The notes under the pieces were generated by a model. The model was not told the DNA's origin, ran no database searches, and saw only the letters and a list, made by a program, of their open reading frames with translations. Made by a program: the position numbers and the translations under genes. Of a DNA stretch of 64,000 nucleotides, positions 61,169 to 64,000 are shown in pieces. The number at the start of each line of letters is the position of its first letter. Position 1 is the stretch's first letter. Origin of the DNA: Gnetum montanum (lineage: Eukaryota > Streptophyta > Gnetopsida > Gnetales > Gnetaceae); the NCBI GenBank assembly GCA_015680685.1, contig MNCI01009010.1, forward strand, positions 18,258 through 82,257, given 5' to 3'.

Positions 61169-63660
61169 AACATTAATTTAGATCATTCTTGAATTTGATA
61201 CTTTAAAGATAAAGATATTAATAGAAGGGGTAACATCTTTTGGAATGGACAAAAGGCTCTAGATTTACTCAGCTGCACTGGTCTAACAAGGCTTTCTTAT
61301 TCTACACATTCACTTTTATATGATCTAAAGGTATCTCTTGTATTGATTTGCTTTTTGTTTTCAATTAAAATATTTAGTGTATCATAGAGTTTAAATTAAG
61401 AGATGATCTAGTATAATCATGTCACCATGATTTACAACTCCTGTTACAAGTCAATGTATGTTGTGATGTAAAAAAGAAGAAAAAGTAAGTGTATCCTTTA
61501 AAAATAATGGGAGAGAATAAAGAAAAATATAAAGAGATGATACAAAACAAAATCAGTAGAATTTTGAAAGATATGCAAATGAGGTGGAGAAATTTTTATT
61601 AGATGCAACTAACTAGGATATTAATGATCATAAGCATAATGCTAAAAAAAGTTGGTTTGATGATGAATTTGTTCAAGCTAGAAGGGACATTAAAATAGTT
61701 GATAGGGATCAAAGGAAAAATTTGATTAAGAAGTGAAAATAGTTAGAAAAATATAGAGAATTTTTGTTAGAAAAATGCAGCAATATTTTGCATACATGAT
61801 TACAAATGAGCCCAAAAGCTTTAGGGAGTATTTTTGGTACAAAGTCTCCTAATCACTCAACATCTCTCTTCATTAATTTGTGCTAATAATTATTGTTTTA
61901 GTTTCTGTCATGCATCCATCCACTTCACTAAATGAAGTAACATAAGACATTAATCAATTGGCTACTGGAAAAGTTGTTGACTTTGAGAGTTTATATGTTG
62001 AATTACTTAAATGGAGAGGGAATTTTAATTATAGAGAAATTTATTGTCAACTAAACATGATTATGGAAAATGAAAAGTTAGTAAGAAAATACTTTTGTAT
62101 AAAATAGAAGATAAAAACAATTTGAATAAGGATTGCATGATAGTCATAAATAATATTTTGCTAAGTTATTAGGCATTATTCTTGAAAAAAGACTCAACAC
62201 CTGGGTAGAAGCTAATAACATGAGAGCATTGTGTCGAACTGCTTTCAAGTAAAACCATTCTACAATTGACCACTTACTTACACTCAAATATTGTATGGAA
62301 GTTGCAAAACAGCTTCATAAAAAAATTGTTATATGCTTTATTGACTTTGCTAAGGCATATAATTCCATGATTAATAAAAAAATATGGTTGCATCTAAATA
62401 AATGAGGCATCCTTATAGAATTGATGACAATAATACAAAAGCTATATGAAAAAGTTATCATTGAGCGTAAAGATGAGGAGTCAAGGAATAATTTTCAATT
62501 TTGAAGAAAAATTGGAGTAAAGCAAGGATGCCCTTAATCCCTAACTCTCTTTGGTCTCTTTATTGATAAGTTGTAGTATTGGATATGTACAAGAAGCCAT
62601 CAACATGCTATCATGATAGGATCTCATGTAGTGAATTTACTTTTTTATGTAGATGATAATGCTTTAATTTCTACCTTTAAGAAAGGTATGCAAAACATGT
62701 CACAAATTCTAGAAAATGTTTGTTTGTATTCTAGCCTACAAGTTAATGTAGAGAAAACAAACACAATAATATGGGATACAAAAAATGCAAATTATAATTT
62801 TATATTTAGGATTGCAAATGTAGAAATAGTAAGCTTCTTTAAATACTTGGGTCTTCATTATGTGAGTAACTATAGATGGAATAAATGTATTAAGAAGAGA
62901 ATTGTAGAAAGAGTGAAGTCTCTATATGTAATTAAATATAAATGCAAATCATTAGGATTATAGGCTTAGAAAGTTACAAAATTTTTTCATGTTGTCATTT
63001 ATTCTACATTGTTGTATGAGTGTGTTGTATTGGGGGTAGACCTTGGGGCAAAAAATTGGTAGGCTATGGAAAGGGTGCAAAAAAATATTTTTATTAAATG
63101 AAATAAAGGTGAAAGCATAAATGCCTTGTTCTATATTACTTTTGAAATTTGACTTACTTTATTAAGTTGAAGCTCTCTGTCAATTCATTAATTATATTCA
63201 AACATCAACAAAAACAGAGCAAACCAAAATTTCCAAAGCAATTATAGAAAAGACAAAAGAACAATAGTTAAAGATATGAAATGTCTCATTGCAAAGCAAT
63301 CCTAAGCACATACATAAGTTAGTTAAGATGCATGTGTTGGGAAAGTTATGGTCAAATGTAGAAGGCAAGAAAATATCCTATATATTTGTAATATATTAGA
63401 AGTAACTGAGTAGAGTTAGAAGTTTTTTGTCTTACAGCTAAAATCCCAATCAGATACTGTAGCTTAATTAGCAAGCTTCATTTGAGTTTATATTGACTTA
63501 GGAGAGATAGTGGAAGATGGATGAATCTCCTTAGAGAAGAGTGCATAGACGAGTTACATGAGCACAAGCTCTTGAGGATGAGGAGCATGTTTTTGTTAAT
63601 TGTTCTTTGAGTGAATATCTTAGACAAAAGTACACAATTGTAACAAAAAGTCAGTATGAT

Positions 63661-63919
63661 CTTTTTTTGTTACATCCAATATCATTTTTTGGTCTAAATC
63701 GAAGTAAATTTTGCTTTAATTAAAACTGAATTTTGTTGATGACTATAATGTTGATTTTACTTTAATTTAACTTCTACTTGTAATAATAATTAAGATATAC
63801 ATATCTTATTGTTTGCTTTAATTTCTATTTATCAGAATATCTTAATCATACTCATTTCAATTGCACTAAAATCCTATGACATAATAAATCTTCAATTTCA
63901 ATAATGAAGTTAGGTCACG
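63661..63919. other. AT-rich gap after the LINE
   Basis: No clear LINE tail or target duplication was identified. Confidence 0.35.
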
Positions 63920-64000
63920 ATGCTTCTCTGGGAGGACCTTCCGACTAACGACGAAGACGTCAAAATTAAGATTCAACATCAAAAGCTGGAGGAGCGACAA
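63920..64000 (+). CDS. Partial open frame at the window edge
   Basis: ATG at 63920 opens a frame of 27 codons that is still open at the end: MLLWEDLPTNDEDVKIKIQH and on to KLEERQ. Its base composition is less AT-rich and has more CpG than the flanking DNA, like the candidate exon at 8401. It may be the first exon of a gene or the gag start of a younger element. The product is not recognised. Confidence 0.3.
   Translation, partial: MLLWEDLPTNDEDVKIKIQHQKLEERQ

Larger units (their letters stand above)
60050..63660 (+). mobile_element. LINE (not the L1-type above), interrupted by a solo LTR
   Basis: Endonuclease: YAFLFFCYFTPREATVYNN near 60075 and FNARVADNKQKLFNGRVKIV near 60215 (from GDFNAR). 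The LTR at 60288-61168 then intervenes, followed by KDKDINRRGNIFWNGQKALD and LLSCTGLTRL near 61205-61285. A linker follows with SWFDDEFVQARRDIK near 61650. RT: STIDHLLTLKYCMEVAKQLH near 62262, CFIDFAKAYNSM near 62336, GVKQGCP near 62515, and FYVDDNALIS within 62613-62963, which goes on to LQVNVEKTNTIIWDTK. The C-terminus near 63570 reads ALEDEEHVFVNCSLSEYLRQ. Its clade was not determined. Stops and shifts disable it. Confidence 0.85.

Overview
This window looks like intergenic DNA from a large, repeat-rich plant genome. It is AT-rich and packed with broken retrotransposons. One intact multi-exon gene with long introns is present. The decayed Athila-type Ty3/gypsy elements, Ty1/copia element, two kinds of LINE and tRNA-derived SINEs fit a gymnosperm-like or other very large plant genome; that assignment is inference.

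Layout, left to right. 1-412: right part of a CpG-rich Athila-type LTR. 413-1396: fold-back region, Ty3/gypsy integrase remnant (+) and a SINE dimer. 3556-7991 (-): intact four-exon cornichon (CNIH) ER cargo-receptor gene, the one convincing host gene. 8401-10340: candidate divergent transcript whose second exon is split by a 5'-truncated L1-type LINE with a 15-bp target duplication. 10711-20649 (-): full-length Athila-type element A with both LTRs, tRNA-Asp-type primer site, gag, protease, RT, RNase H and integrase. 21620-23990 (+): broken gene with a transposon-protein-like N-terminus, coiled coil and Ulp1 (C48) protease. 24554-25382: 5' LTR of truncated element C. 25500-26530: probable copia-type LTR. 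27181-29370: SINE and two tandem LINE ends. 31600-33380 (+): LTR, primer site and gag start of element D, the only Athila-type copy on the plus strand. 35987-49258 (-): full-length element B, with an extra gene between integrase and the 3' LTR. 50100-54340: SINEs and a 0.95-kb duplication carrying a minisatellite. 54434-58791 (-): decayed Ty1/copia element. 60050-63660 (+): a second kind of LINE, interrupted in its endonuclease domain by a solo Athila-type LTR with a perfect 5-bp target duplication. 63920-64000: short open frame running off the window.

The most interesting signal is inside the Athila-type LTRs. All eight copies carry an array with a 14-bp period at the outer end of U3, just upstream of a conserved TATA box. 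The rest of the LTR is shared, but the repeated word differs between subfamilies: GATATC, GTCGAC-like, ATCGAT-like and GACATC. The words look like CpG-containing palindromes in various states of decay. The two LTRs of element A differ in length by exactly one 14-bp unit. Other points of note are the extra gene in element B, its strong excess of in-frame TAG stops, a C-rich 3' tail shared by the L1-type LINE and the SINEs, and the divergent exon broken by that LINE.

All readings were done by eye; family assignments rest on motif recognition without database searches.
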